Of a stretch of DNA of 64,000 nucleotides, positions 47,612 to 59,465 are shown one piece after another. The notes beneath the pieces are model-generated. The model was not told the DNA's origin and did not search any database. It worked only from the letters and a program-made list of their open reading frames with translations. Source of the DNA: Populus alba. Its lineage: Eukaryota > Streptophyta > Magnoliopsida > Malpighiales > Salicaceae. Position 1 is the first letter of the stretch. Each line of letters opens with the position of its first letter. The DNA is taken from NCBI RefSeq assembly GCF_005239225.2, contig NC_133284.1, positions 1,269,770-1,333,769 of the forward strand, read 5' to 3'. The translations under genes and the position numbers were made by a program.

Positions 47612-50600
47612 ATGGCTAAGCAACAGCAACAGCAAAAGCAACAGCCTTCACCACCTTCACCATGGACCACGTTAGAGGAGTTACTGCTAGCGTGCGCCGT
47701 GAACCGCCATGGAAGCGATTCTTGGGACTCTATAGCTATGGAAGTATCGAACAGGACATCTACTTTCTCCTCCCTCACTTCTCAAATCTGTATTGACAAG
47801 TTCAACGACCTCAAACAACGTTTCGGCTTTACTAGTCTTCGAAACGACACCGCTTCTTCGTTAGTTGATGAGCTCCGGAAACTTCGCGTCGATGAGCTTC
47901 GGCGTGAAGTGCATCGACGTGATGCGTCTATCGTGTAAATAACAGAAAAATATGCCTCATTTTTTTCTTTGAAAGGTCTGTTTTCAGCTTCGTTTTGAGA
48001 TCTGATGAGTTTTGTTTTCATTTTTGATTGACAGGTCGCTTGAAATGAAAGTGAAGAGGTTAGAAGATGACAGGGAGAGGAGCTTGAAGGAAATGGAAAA
48101 ATCATCAGATCTGGCGAAGCCTTCGCCGGAGATTGTTGCCGGCAAGTCCGACGGCGGAGAGTCTGGCGATGGTGATGAACGATCGTTTAATGAATCCAAT
48201 TCGACGAGTCAACAGCCACAGAAAGCCGAGGCGGAAACGGAGAAAGAACAGAACGCGAACACAGAGCTAAAATCCGAACCGGATGTGATTAGGGAGGATC
48301 CGGATCCGTCTCGGTTAGGATCCGACCCGGAACCCGAACGGGAATGGTCACATAACGGTAAGTTAGAAGATGACGACGATAAAAAACCGAAAAAGGAAAT
48401 GAAAATTGAGAGATTGAGTCGGGAGAGTGGACTCGGTCCTGACTCGAACGAGTTAGGTGAGTCTGTAGGTGAGTCCAAGCGGGAAGACAAAGAAAAGGAT
48501 AATATGAAACAGATCAATAATAATATTAATAATAATAATAATAATAGCAGTGACGTACAAAGTTCAGTGAGTTTGACGATGAGGAAGAAGAAACGACGTC
48601 GTAGTAGTGAAGAAGGGAGTAGCAGTGGAGAGGAGGAGAGAGAGGGAGGTGATGATGGGGTTTCTCCCGCCAGGAAAAAGGTGCCTGCCGTCAAATCTGA
48701 ACCATGGCTTAAACTTCTTGGGATAATTCGGTCTCATCGGCTTGGCTCAGTCTTTGAAAAGCGGCTCCGAAGCCAGGTAATTTTCTGATCATCCTTTTTT
48801 AATCACCCTTTATTTTTTTAAAAAAATACAAAAAATATAAAGAGAAAAAAAGAGAGGAGAGAAGAAAACAAAGAAAGTTATTTATGTTATAGCTTTTATA
48901 ATCTCGAGAAATTTTATAATATTTAAACGTAATAACCAAGCACTTACAAAAGGTATAGTTATAAAGAGAAATAAATAAAAAATTAACGGAAAGAAGGGAC
49001 TATATATATATATATTGTCTTTTTTGTCATTCTCGCATAGTATCCGGTATTTTTAGTTTTACCCTATAAAATTTTTCATCAATCTCAAAAATCAATATGA
49101 TCATATTATAAAAAGTTTAATATAATTAATGTCTTAATTCTGTGAACGTTAAGAGTATCAAAGTCAAGTAAGAAACTGTTAGTTGTTAGTGAAGATTTCA
49201 TCTTAATTAGAATCTGCATAATTTAGGGTGGTAGGACGGTCCACGTTAACAATTAGGCAAAACGTTAATTTTTTTTTTTAAAAAAAAAGAATTACAGCTA
49301 GCAACTTTACTATGTTGAGATCGAGGTTGCCATAGTAAGGAGTAAGCGGACCATATATTCATGTGAGGATGATTTGGTAATTTTGATGTTATCTTGCAAC
49401 GCAATGCATGGGCATCCTCGTTTGGTATTTTTTTGGTGCCATGCATTAGATATATAGATCTTGTTAGATGGTGTGGATGCAATGCATCTTGGTCTTGGCG
49501 GGTGGGTTCAAAGTAAGAGATTGAACGAGTGAATAGTTATTAATTATAGTTTTTTTTTAATTAAAATTCAAAATACAATCTTAAATGGATTCCATGTAAA
49601 ATTATATAATTGTTTTTATCAATAAAACAAGATTTAATCCATAGCTGGAGTGAAACTCAGCTCTGCCATTGAATCAAACGAGCCCTGACAAGAGTTTTGA
49701 GAATAACCTTGATGATTTTTGGAGTACAATTAAAGATAATTGCTCTTGTTGTTGGTTTATCTATAGTTTTTATTTAACATAAGCGGCTTGGTCAACAGCT
49801 GGCTCAAGTGAATTGAAAGCCATCTTTTTTTTCCCCTTTTTTTAAGGTCGGAATGTTTGGTGTCCTTTGTTTTGCTTTCCCCGTTTATAGATTAGAAGAT
49901 TTATTCTGTTTTGGAAAGAAAAGAACAATTGCACGTGTAGAGTCACATGGTATAACGGGATAGGGTTTTAGACAGGTATTTGTAAATGTGATAGTAATTA
50001 TTATTGAAAATGCTTTTTGTAATATATAAAAATTTAAAAATTATTTTTAATATAAGTATATTAAAACAATATAAAAACATTAAAAAATTAATTAAAAAAA
50101 AATCAAAATTTTAAAACATCATTTTGAATACAATTCCAAACTACCCAACCAAAATATAAGCTAAGAATTTTATTTAAACATGTTTGAAGGATAATTTTTT
50201 TTTTATTTTGCAAACAGGGAAGCAACTAATATTATATTATATATATTAAATTAAAAATTATAAATATTTTATGTTAATAATAAATAATAGATATTCAAAC
50301 TATCCACATAAAGTCTGAATATATTAGAAATACATAATGCTACATCACTGTCATTTTGTATAATAACCTGCCTTGTACGATAGGAATATTGACTTTTTGA
50401 CGGCTAATTGGATTATGACCTCATAGCACCACCCTTCCTTCCTAGTTTTAGTTGCTTCGTAATAAAATGGTTGGTTTGGGGCCAGCAACTACATCTTTGT
50501 GTTAGGGTATTTGGGCTTATTTTTTAACAACAATCCCAAGCCATAAAGAGGGAAACAAGTGATGATGGATCATGTCAGTTCAGCTGTAATGATGATGATG

Positions 50601-52323
50601 ATGATGGATCATGTCAGTTCAGCATATGTCTCTTCCGTTTCCCCGTACCCTTTTTAGACCAGTTTGGGTATTGTGGTCAGGCACTAGGTCCAGCTGGGTT
50701 TGTGATTTTTTATAATATTTTCTACGTATAATAAACTCATAAATACAATTATTTAATAATTTAAAAGTGTTAATATAAAAATATATTATTTAATTAGTTG
50801 GGTCGGAATAAAAACTGGGTTTTCTTTGGAGCAGGTCAAAATTGATATCCACTGGTTGGACCAAATGGCCACCCTTGACACAAGTTCCAATTGTGGTTGG
50901 CCTTTGAGTCCACTAAGCTGGGTCCGTACGGTATTATGTTTTTGGTATTTTTTATTTAGAAATGTTTTAAAATAATTTTTTTTTTATTTTTTAAAATTTA
51001 TTTTTAACATTAATATATTAAAACAATAATTTTTTTTTTTCTAAATCATTTTGTTTCAAAAATATTTTTGCAAACGGTGCCAAAGTAAAGTAAATGAGAT
51101 TGTGGCTGACGAAATATTGTAGAAAAAGTTGAAAATAAAGTAAAACCTATGTGAAAGTCGCAAATATTCCTGCAAAATTGATGTCATGTTTTGCTTGGAA
51201 TATCCAGCATCTTTTGTTAGGTGTGAAATGGCTTAACAGTGACTGGAAGTGACCTAGCACGTTCAGGAGGGACTTTTGAAAGAAAAAGAATTTTTTAAAA
51301 AAAAATGATTATGATATTTATAGTTAGAATCGGATGTTCCTTTCAACAATTGGTACTGTTTTACAGGAATCTGAAAGGTACAGAAAGTTGGTTCGGCAGC
51401 ACATGGATCTTCAAATGATTCAATCTAGGGTGAATAAAGGGGTTTACTCCAATTGCTTCCAAAAGTTCTTCAAGGATCTCCTGATTTTATTAAACAATGC
51501 AATTGTTTTCTTTAGAAAAAACTCACCGGAAAATCTTGCCGCGAATGAACTTCGAGCTGTTGTTTTGAAGGAAGTGAAGGAGAAGCTTCGGAAACCAAAA
51601 CCTCAACCTGTGGATGCCAAGCCTGCAACTGAACAACATTCTGCTGCGCTTTCAAAACCGAACAAGTCTTCATCTACCTTGGTAGCCTGTAGCAAACACA
51701 GTTCCATGAAAGCAATATCTGGAGGTGCTGGTAAAAAAGGTGATAAAGAGATTGAAGGAAAACATAAGGTAAATGAGAAGAAGGTTGAAGTTTCAATTGA
51801 TAGGATTGAGGAGAAGGGTTTAAAGAAGAAAACAACAAAAGAGAGGTCGGTCTCGGGTCGTAGAAACTCAAAGACAAGCAACAAGAATGGAGAGATAAAG
51901 CATCAATACGGTGGTAATGAATTAAGTTCGCATGATGCGTTGGAGATTAAGGTGGATAGGAAAGAACACACAGGGAGGAAGAAGCAAGGAGCAGCGAGCT
52001 TCTTGAAAAGGATGAAGCAAAATTCTCCAAGTCGAGTAACGGAGGAGGACTCCTCCTCCTCCTCCTCCTCCTCGGAGAATGAAAGTAAAGATGGTAGAAA
52101 GGATGATAAAAAGAGGAGAGGAAGGGAAGCAGATGGGATAGCTAAGAGGGTAACAAGGAGTTCGAGAGGAAGAGGATCAGGAGAAGATATTAGAAACATA
52201 AAAAGAGGAAGGCCGCCGAAGAAGCAAATGGAGTCAGGCAGCGGGACGGTGAAGAGGGGGAGAGATAATGAGGATTCCGGGGTTGGGGGTGGCGGAAGAG
52301 TAAAAAAGAGGTCAAGGAGGTGA
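47612..52323 (+). CDS. Myb/SANT and bromodomain chromatin protein
   Basis: Three exons (47612-47934, 48035-48776, 51367-52323) encode 673 residues. Order: Gln-rich start; a Myb/SANT-like domain at about 17-75 (WTTLEELLLACAVNRHGSDSW); a coiled-coil at about 85-135; an acidic, Asn- and Ser-rich linker with basic KKKRRR; a bromodomain at about 331-435 split by intron 2; and a long Lys/Arg-rich tail with a Ser run and an AT-hook-like KRGRPPKK at about 634. This is the plant 'DNA-binding bromodomain-containing protein' family (At2g44430 group), presumed nuclear. In the bromodomain the segment NNAIVFFRKNSPE has Phe where the acetyl-lysine-binding Asn normally sits, so histone binding may be lost or altered. 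Intron 2 is 2.6 kb and holds eroded MITEs. Confidence 0.9.
49985..51090. mobile_element. two eroded MITE copies in intron 2 of the bromodomain gene
   Basis: 49985-50150 (TTTTTAATATAAGTATATTAAAACAAT, then CATTTTGAATACAATTCCAAAC) and 50935-51085 (TTTTTAACATTAATATATTAAAACAAT, then AATATTTTTGCAAACGGTGCC) show the block order of the MITE family found elsewhere in the window. Between them, at 50560-50620, the phrase GATGATGGATCATGTCAGTT is duplicated in tandem. Confidence 0.4.
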
Positions 52324-53049
52324 TCCTAGTGGTGGTTGTATAATGTAAATTATTTTAGGGAGTTTTTGGATTTTTGTCTGGTCAGTGTAGAGTGACTTTC
52401 ACGTGCTCAGTGGAGAAGAAGGGGCGAGGGCGTGTGGTGAAGACTGGACAGGAGGAAATGAGATTTGTCTTTTGAACTCTAAGAATGTTTTGTAGTTGCT
52501 GGCCAGTGAATATACACAGCATGTTTAGGGAAAACATGAATCATAGGGTTTTTTTTTTTTTTTTTGCTTGTTTCGTTATGGTTTTTGAAGTACGAAATTA
52601 ACCTGCCTGAATTAAATTTCATGAAAGCATTGCAGGGAGAAAACATCTCCGAGACCTACACTTGCCCATCAGGCTAGTGTGATCGAAGGTTGTGCTAGCG
52701 ACTTGATAAGAGTTACGAGCATAGATATTAAATGTGTTCACGCAAGTTCATCTGGTAACTTGAAGATCTTGAAAATACTTTGAGGTGGGTTTGTTTTCTT
52801 CGTGAGATTTTAAAAGAATTTTTAATTTTTGTTTAAAATAATAATAATAATATTATTATTTTTTTTTATCTAGAATAGTATTATTTTAAAATAAAGTTGG
52901 GTGGACTCCATAATCTACTTTATTTAGCCAACTTGATACCTATGGTTATGAGTCAATTTTGTAGAGGCATAACTCACAAAAGTTGGTCTCATGAGCAGAC
53001 ATTAATAGCGAAATTTACAAATAGGACCACCAAGAGAGAGGGGGAGGTT
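52324..53049. other. 3' UTR of the bromodomain gene and spacer
   Basis: 3' UTR probably extends to about 52620. The remainder, up to the target site AGCTA at 53050-53054, is spacer. The 81-codon plus frame across the copia junction is not a gene. Confidence 0.45.
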
Positions 53050-53331
53050 AGCTATGTTGAAATAATTAAGATCAAACATAAAAACAAGGTTAGAATGGTT
53101 AGAATTCTGAACAATCTATATATTATGAATGCATGGTTTTAATTTAAATACAAATAAAATATATATAGGTTAAACTAAAAGTACTATTTTATCATTAATA
53201 AATAAGACTATATAAATATGATTTAGCATCTCCCCTCAAACTTATGATGCAGCAGTTATGAGTAACGAGAGTTTGCCAACTAAAAAACAAAAACGAGAGA
53301 TGAAATGCGTCTTGGTAAAGAAATCTACAAT

Positions 53332-53562
53332 CTATAGGGAAGAAGGAACAAAAAGTAAAGTAATGGTGTCATGCTTAAGATGATGACGAGTAAGATGACA
53401 ACCGATCTCAATGTGCTTAGTTCGCTCATGAAAAACCGAGTTGTGAGCAATCTGAATAAAACTCTGGTTGTCACAATACATAGGAGTAGGATTGGAAAAT
53501 AAAACTCTTATATCAACAAGTAACCAACGTAACCAAACAATCTCTTTGGTAGTAGATGTCAT
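53332..53562 (-). pseudogene. copia RNase H fragment
   Basis: Carries the start of a copia-type RNase H C-terminal region (KEIVWLRWLL, then YCDNQSFIQIAHN and FHERTKHIEI). It is separated from the upstream reverse transcriptase by stops. Its position just before the polypurine tract is as expected. Confidence 0.8.
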
Positions 53563-53619
53563 GGCACAATATTCTGCTTCGGTGGATGATTGAGAAACAA
53601 TAAATTGTTTCTTGCTCTT

Positions 53620-54899
53620 TCAAGAAATAAGAGAATCGCCTAAAAAGATACAAAACCTAGTAACAGATTTGCGATCCGTGGGATCACTACCATGATCAAC
53701 ATCAGAGAATGCACGCAACTCCAAGGAAGAAGTGGATGAAAGTAAAAGACTCCAAAAAATTGTACCCCGAAAATATCGTAAAATACAAAGAACAGCTGCC
53801 CAGTGAACAGTAGTAGGAGAAGCAACAAACTGACTAACAACATGAACAACATATGCAATATCTGGACGAGTAATGGTGAGATATACCAAACTCCCACCAA
53901 TAGTGCAGTATAAAGTAGGATCTATCAAAGGTGAACCATCAGAAGAAGAGTACCTTGCATTAACCTTAATAGGAGTATCTACAATTTTGTTATCAGTAAG
54001 TCTAGCCTGCTCAAGAATATCTGCAACATATTTCGACTGAGAAACAAGGTAACCTCTAGGTGAGTATGCTACCTCAATACCCAGGAAATATCGAAGATAA
54101 CCCAAATCCTTCATTTCAAATCGTCTAGTCAACTGTCTTTAAAACTGAAATACCATCAATGTCATCACTAGTAATAATCATGTCATCAACATATAAATAC
54201 ATAATGATATGACCTGCATCAGTGCACTTAATAAAAAGAGATTATCATAACTGCTAAAAACAAAGCCAGGAGACGAGATCACAATAGAGAATTTCTCAAA
54301 CCAAGCACGTGGTGCTTGTTTGAGACCATATAATGCTTTCTTAAGCTTACAAACATATCCAGAGTCATGTGAAATACTAGAAGGGGGTGCCATATAAACT
54401 TTTTCTTGAAGATCTCCATTCAAGAAGGTATTTTTAACATCAAGCTGAGAAATATGTTATTGATGAATTGAAGCTATGACAATAAGAGTACGAATAGTAG
54501 TCATTTTTGCAACCGGGGCAAATGTCTCCTCATAGTCCATACCATATTATTGAGAGTGTTCTTTTGCAACCAGTCTAGCTTTATATCACTTAATAGACCC
54601 ATCAGAATTAGTCTTGATTCTTATACACCCAACGACACCCAACGACAACCAACAACACTCTTACCAGGAGGTAGAGGAACCGGATCTCAAGTATCTATCT
54701 TATGGAAAGCAGAAAGTTCCTCATCCATAGCTTGCTGCCAAATCGGATCAATAATTGCCTCTTTATAGAAAGCGGGCTCAAAGAGACAATGAATAGAGGC
54801 TAAAAATGAAGTAAATGATGAAGAATAACAAGAATAAGCAAAATCTAGTAGTTTTGTAGACTTATGAATACGGATGGACTGACATGGAGGTGGGTCCAC
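53620..54899 (-). pseudogene. copia reverse transcriptase, broken
   Basis: Pieces in three frames. 54899-54687 begins the domain (WQQAMDEELSAF). 54423-54178 has GYVCKLKKALYGLKQAPRAWF. A shift at about 54230 separates this from the YVDD catalytic motif (about 54204-54193). 54132-53620 has the downstream FEMKDLGYLRYFLGIEV and TRPDIAYVVHVVSQF segments. At least one frameshift and several stops make it non-functional. Confidence 0.85.
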
Positions 54900-55031
54900 A
54901 ATCTCAAATGAAGCTTGAGGGGCTGTAGATGAGAATGGAGCTTCAGGTGTGCCAGAGAGTAAAGTACCAGTACCTGCAGAGTCATGAGTACAAATTGATT
55001 GAACATAGGGAGAGATATCATTACCAAAATC

Positions 55032-55886
55032 CTAAAAAAATGGATCTATACTAATAAGATCAGATTTAGTTAGGCTATGAGTAATGGATATAATATAAAA
55101 GAAAGGTATATGCTCAAGAAAGACAACATGATGAAACACATAAAGTTTCTGAGTTATTGGATCAAAACAACGATAACCCTTTTTACCTTCACCATAACCC
55201 AAAAAGACACAAATAGCGGATCGAGATGATAGCTTATTTCGTTCTACATGAGGACGAAGAACGAAACAAGTACAACCAAAGACTCTAAATGAGGAATAAT
55301 CAGGGACATACCCATATAACTTTTCAAAAAAAGATAGACCTGAGCCATTAGAAGATGGAATTGTATTAATCAAACTTACAACAATAAGAACAGCTTCTCC
55401 CCAAAACTCAGTAGGAACAAAAGCATACAACAAGAGAGAACGAGCAATTTCGACAATATGCCTATGTTTTCTTTCAGTAATACCATTTTGCTCAAGAGTA
55501 TCTATACATGAAGTTTGGTGGATGCTTCCATCTAAGGCAAACAATTGGCAAAATTTATTAGAGGTGTATTCCCCACCTAAATCACACCTAAAGCATTTGA
55601 TCACAACAGAATGTTGAGTTTTGATAAGAGCTCGAAAAGCTGCATATATCTCAAAAAATTCAGAACGATGTTTCATTAAATAAACCCAACAATAACGAGT
55701 ATAATCATCAATAAAAGAGATATAATATCGAGACCCTCCTTTTGTGGCAACATGAGAAGATCCCCATACATCAGAATGAATCAAATCAAATGGTGAAGAA
55801 GAAACAGAAATGCTTCGATTAAATGGTAAGGCGGAAAATTTTACCAATTTACATCCACTACAATCAGAAATGTCACAAGTTTTCAA
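55032..55886 (-). pseudogene. copia integrase, largely open
   Basis: The longest intact piece of the element, 284 codons. It has the end of the zinc-binding part (CSGCKLVKFSALPF), then the catalytic core with DLIHSDVWG (first Asp), FIDDYTRYCWVYLMK, and a later DLGGEY where the second catalytic Asp is expected. The core region that usually reads NG(I/V)AER shows NGITERKHRHIVE, so the Glu is kept. It is cut off from gag and reverse transcriptase by stops. Confidence 0.85.
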
Positions 55887-56229
55887 ATTTTCTAAAGCTC
55901 ATGTGGATGTCAAAAATCTCAAGCGAGAACCATAAATAAAAACTAGAAGATGAAAGACTCAAACGAAAAGAAGACAAATCAATGGTAGTAGTGGCAGCGG
56001 AAGCAGCAGCAATTGACAGTGTGACATACTTGAGGAACTATGAGGCAACTAACCTATTGAAGAAGAAGCAGAAATTGCTTGTGGTTGCAAGGAGAGAAAC
56101 TTCTGAAATTGCTTAGCCAAAATATTAGGATCGATAATAGAGTCTGGGGAAGCTATTGCTACAGTATTGTGGTGTGGTGGTTTATAACCCTAAGGTGGTC
56201 TATGAGCATTATATTGTGACTAATTGCCA

Positions 56230-57044
56230 GACTTCTAAGCTTGATTTTGATGTCTCAACTTAGAACACTAAGCCTTCTAATGACCTTTCTGCTTACAGAA
56301 ATTGCACTCATCGAAGCCAACCTTTGTGTAAAACTTATTCTGATGATTAGAGAATGGCTTAGAAGGCACTGCTAATACTGAAGGATTTGAAGCAAAAAGA
56401 ATTTCCATTTCAGAATAAGATTAAAGACGTATTTCTTCAGCCAATAACTCACTAACAACAGAGTCAACAAAAAGCAATGGAGAACGATGCAGAATTGAAC
56501 CTCTAAGTCCTTCAAAATCACTGCAAAGTGCTGTTAAAAACTGTATCAATCGTTGCTGCTCTCTACGCTCAATATAGGCACCACATGCCTTTAATTCTGC
56601 CGATTCTGTAAAAGCCAATTGATCCCAAAAATCTATCATGGCAGAATAAAACTCTTGAATACTCATATTCTTCTAATGAAGAGCTCGTATGTCATTCTCT
56701 AATTGATACTGTTTTGCAAAATTTGATTGTGTGAATAACCTTTGCAGATGATCCCAAACCTCTTTTGTTTTCTCATACTTTGCCAACTGCATACCTATCG
56801 AATGCTCAACAGAATTGTTGATCCAAGTAATGATCTTTGCATTATTTGTTTCCCATGTATCTATCAAAATAACATCTCCCTCCTTAATATTCTTAGGTAT
56901 CATATAAGTTCCACTAACATACCTCCACATCTTTTTACCCTTAAGAAAATTTCTCATTACATTACTCCAATACAAATAGATCTTCCTATCCAACCTCACA
57001 CTCACTGACTGAAGCGAATTATCTCTTTTGGTAGCCATAATCAA
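56230..57044 (-). pseudogene. copia gag, broken
   Basis: Starts MATKRDNSLQSV at about 57038 and runs through the gag capsid-like region (YLYWSNVMRNFLKGKKMW, then VWDHLQRLFTQSNFAKQYQL) to a stop at 56673. It continues in the same frame from 56666 to 56421 (FYSAMIDFWDQLAF). A CCHC zinc knuckle trace (CNFCKQKGH) is seen at about 56309-56283, followed by more stops. Confidence 0.8.
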
Positions 57045-57062
57045 CAGTTACAAAGAACCAGT

Positions 57063-58255
57063 ATGCAAGAGTAGTGGAAAACAAAATACCAATTTTACAG
57101 AAACTGAATAGAGATTGCAAAAACTAAACAAATATCTTCTTGATGAAATACCAAAATAATTGCAGAAATTAAACGTAAATACCAAATTATAGAAACTAAA
57201 GGGAAGACGAAATACCAAAATAATTGTTGAAACTGAATGCAAATATCAAATTACAAAGGTTGAAGGGAAGAAGAAAACCCAAATTTTTGCAGAAGTTGGA
57301 TCTGCGAAGCTGTGTTCGAGATTAAGTTTCGTTCCATAAAACCAGCTCTGATACCATGTTGAAATAATTAAGATCAAACATAAAAAGGAGGCTAGAATTC
57401 TGAATAATATGCATATTATGAATACATAGTCTTAACCTAAATACAAATAAAGAATATATAGGTTAAACTGAAAGTAATATTCTACTCTTAATAAATAAGA
57501 CTACATAAATATTATTTAACAAGCTAAAGTATTAAACATCAAGTATTAATGTTAAAACTCCATATTAATAATGAAAAAAAGAAGAGTTATCTTTAACTTT
57601 CTTTTTAAATAATAAAAATAATATAGTTTTAATTAAAAATTTTCAAAATAAATGAATTAATGCAAGAGCAGTGAAAAACAAAATACCAATTTCACAAAAA
57701 TTGAACAAAGATTTCAGACACTAAACAAATATCTTCTTGATGAAATACCAAAATAATTATAGAAACTAAACACAAATACCAAATTGTAGAAACTGAAGGG
57801 AAGACGAAATACCAAAATAATTGCAAAAACTAAACGCAAATATCAAATTATAGAGGCTGAAGGGAAGATGAAATACCAAAATTTTGCAGAAGTTGGATCT
57901 GCGAAGCTGTGTTTGGGATTAAGTTTCGTTCCATAAAATCAGCTCTGATACCATGTTGAAATAATTAAGATTAAACACAAAAAGAAGACTAGAATTCTGA
58001 ATAATCTGTATATTATGAATGTATATTCTTAACCTAAATACAAATAAAGTATATATAGATTAAATTGAAAGTACTATTCTACTTTTAATAAATAAGACTA
58101 CATAAATATTATTTAACAAGCTAAAGTATTAAACATCAAGTATTAATGTTGAAACTCCATATTAATAATGAAAAAAAGAAGAGTTATCTTTAACTTTCTT
58201 TTTAAATAATAAAAATAATATACTTTTAATTAAAAAATTTTCAAAAAAAAAAATC
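57063..58255. repeat. about 597-bp tandem duplication of copia leader, LTR and host flank
   Basis: Copy A (57063-57660) and copy B (57661-58255) both contain leader, primer-binding-site complement GCTCTGATACCA, a full 165-base LTR (57357-57521 and 57954-58118), then AGCTAAAGTATTAAACATCA and about 130 more bases of host flank. Since host sequence is included, the duplication happened after insertion. The junction lies at GAATTAATGCAAGAG, where the two parents share ATGCAAGAG. Confidence 0.9.
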
Positions 58256-58658
58256 AATGAATTAATAACCAAGTTTTGATTGAGTTAGATTGGGGTTAAC
58301 CAAATCAACTTGGATTTTTAATTGAATTAATAGATTTTTTTTTAATCTTGATCAATTCAAGTCTAGATTGACATCTCGGGTCAATTTGGTTTTAATTAAA
58401 TGAATTTAATACAATTAAAATGATAAATATCTTTGAATATCAATCTCAAATTTAAAAAAGAAAAAAAGAAAACAAAAACTTATTTAACTATTAAAATTTA
58501 GCTCTTGAAATTACATTACATTATTTGTAAAATACATGCAACTATTTCTCACAACTCTCTAGCCATTGAATAACATATTGATTGTATAACACACCTTAAG
58601 TAAAGTCTAATCCCCACAGTATGAATGTCAACATCCAAGAAATTTCTCCAAGCCCCAC

Positions 58659-58660
<2 letters not shown>

Positions 58661-58705
<45 letters not shown>
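58661..58705. repeat. (TA)n microsatellite
   Basis: An uninterrupted TA run of about 45 bases in the spacer between the copia element and the hydrolase gene. Confidence 0.95.
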
Positions 58706-58708
<3 letters not shown>

Positions 58709-59465
58709 AACTGCATTCTGCTTTAGTAATCTCTTGTTATATACGCATTGCTAGCTCTTAAGGTTGCCCAAAATCACAATTTTGGTTGAAAGAGGCTTGA
58801 GAGTCTTATTAGAACGATTTTTGAGATTCTTTTTTTATCTCCGTAAATTATACTTTTCAAATCTGGCTTGATCTGATAAATTAATATGGTAATTTATTGA
58901 TTTAAAACTTAATCTAGATTGATTTCATTGCAAGCTATTTTGAAATGCATACTAATATAATTATTCAATTAGTATGATATTATAATAATATATCAACTAT
59001 ATAAACATAAGTATTTTGTTTTATTTTTTTATTGAAATCCAGTGTGGGATTTATTTATTTTTATTTGAATATGAATATTTTTATTTTTTATATTAATTTT
59101 AAATCTAATGAATATCCATTTTATAATTTTATATAAACCATATTTCGATCAAGCTAAATAATTAAAACAAAAAATAATAATAATAGCAATATTTCAATTT
59201 ATCTATAAAAAACAAAATAATATAATTCAATTTAAAAGAAATAAGGATACAAGTTGTTGAAAAAGCTAACCGAGAACCCGTGCAATAACTTCTCTCAATT
59301 CTTACCAAAAACCTGCCCCCCACCCCCAAAAAAAAAAAAAAAAAACCTTCACTCCTCTTACTGCTGTCCAATCGAGTTGGAAAAAGCTTCCATCTTTCTC
59401 TCTTTCTCATTCATCAAAGCCACCCCGTTTCTGATTTCCTCTCTCTTTCTTTCTTTCTCTGAAAC
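58706..59465 (+). promoter_or_regulatory. upstream region of the hydrolase gene
   Basis: AT-rich spacer with a TATA-like TTATATAAACC at about 59129-59139, and a CT-rich leader (CTCTCTTTCTTTCTTTCTCT) just before the start at 59466. The A-run at 59330-59346 is within the leader. Promoter placement is a guess. Confidence 0.35.

Larger units (their letters stand above)
53055..57521 (-). mobile_element. Ty1/copia LTR retrotransposon, decayed
   Basis: A 4.5-kb element on the minus strand. Its LTRs (57357-57521 as 5' LTR, 53055-53228 as 3' LTR) have TG...CA ends, written on the plus strand as TGTTGAAATAATT to TTTAACA or TTTAGCA. The target duplication AGCTA lies at 53050-53054 and 57522-57526. Next to the 5' LTR is the primer-binding site TGGTATCAGAGC (57356-57345); next to the 3' LTR is a polypurine tract GAGGGGAGA (53237-53229). 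Gene order gag, integrase, reverse transcriptase, RNase H is that of copia. Every gene is interrupted by stops or frameshifts, so it cannot make its proteins. The LTRs differ by roughly 10%, so it is not recent. Confidence 0.93.

Noticed and set aside
48209..48694. 161-codon minus frame rich in Ser and Leu
   Set aside because: Antisense shadow of the Asp/Glu/Ser-rich exon 2 of the bromodomain gene.
53055..57521. possible active retrotransposon
   Set aside because: gag and reverse transcriptase carry several stops and at least one frameshift, so it is non-autonomous and decayed.
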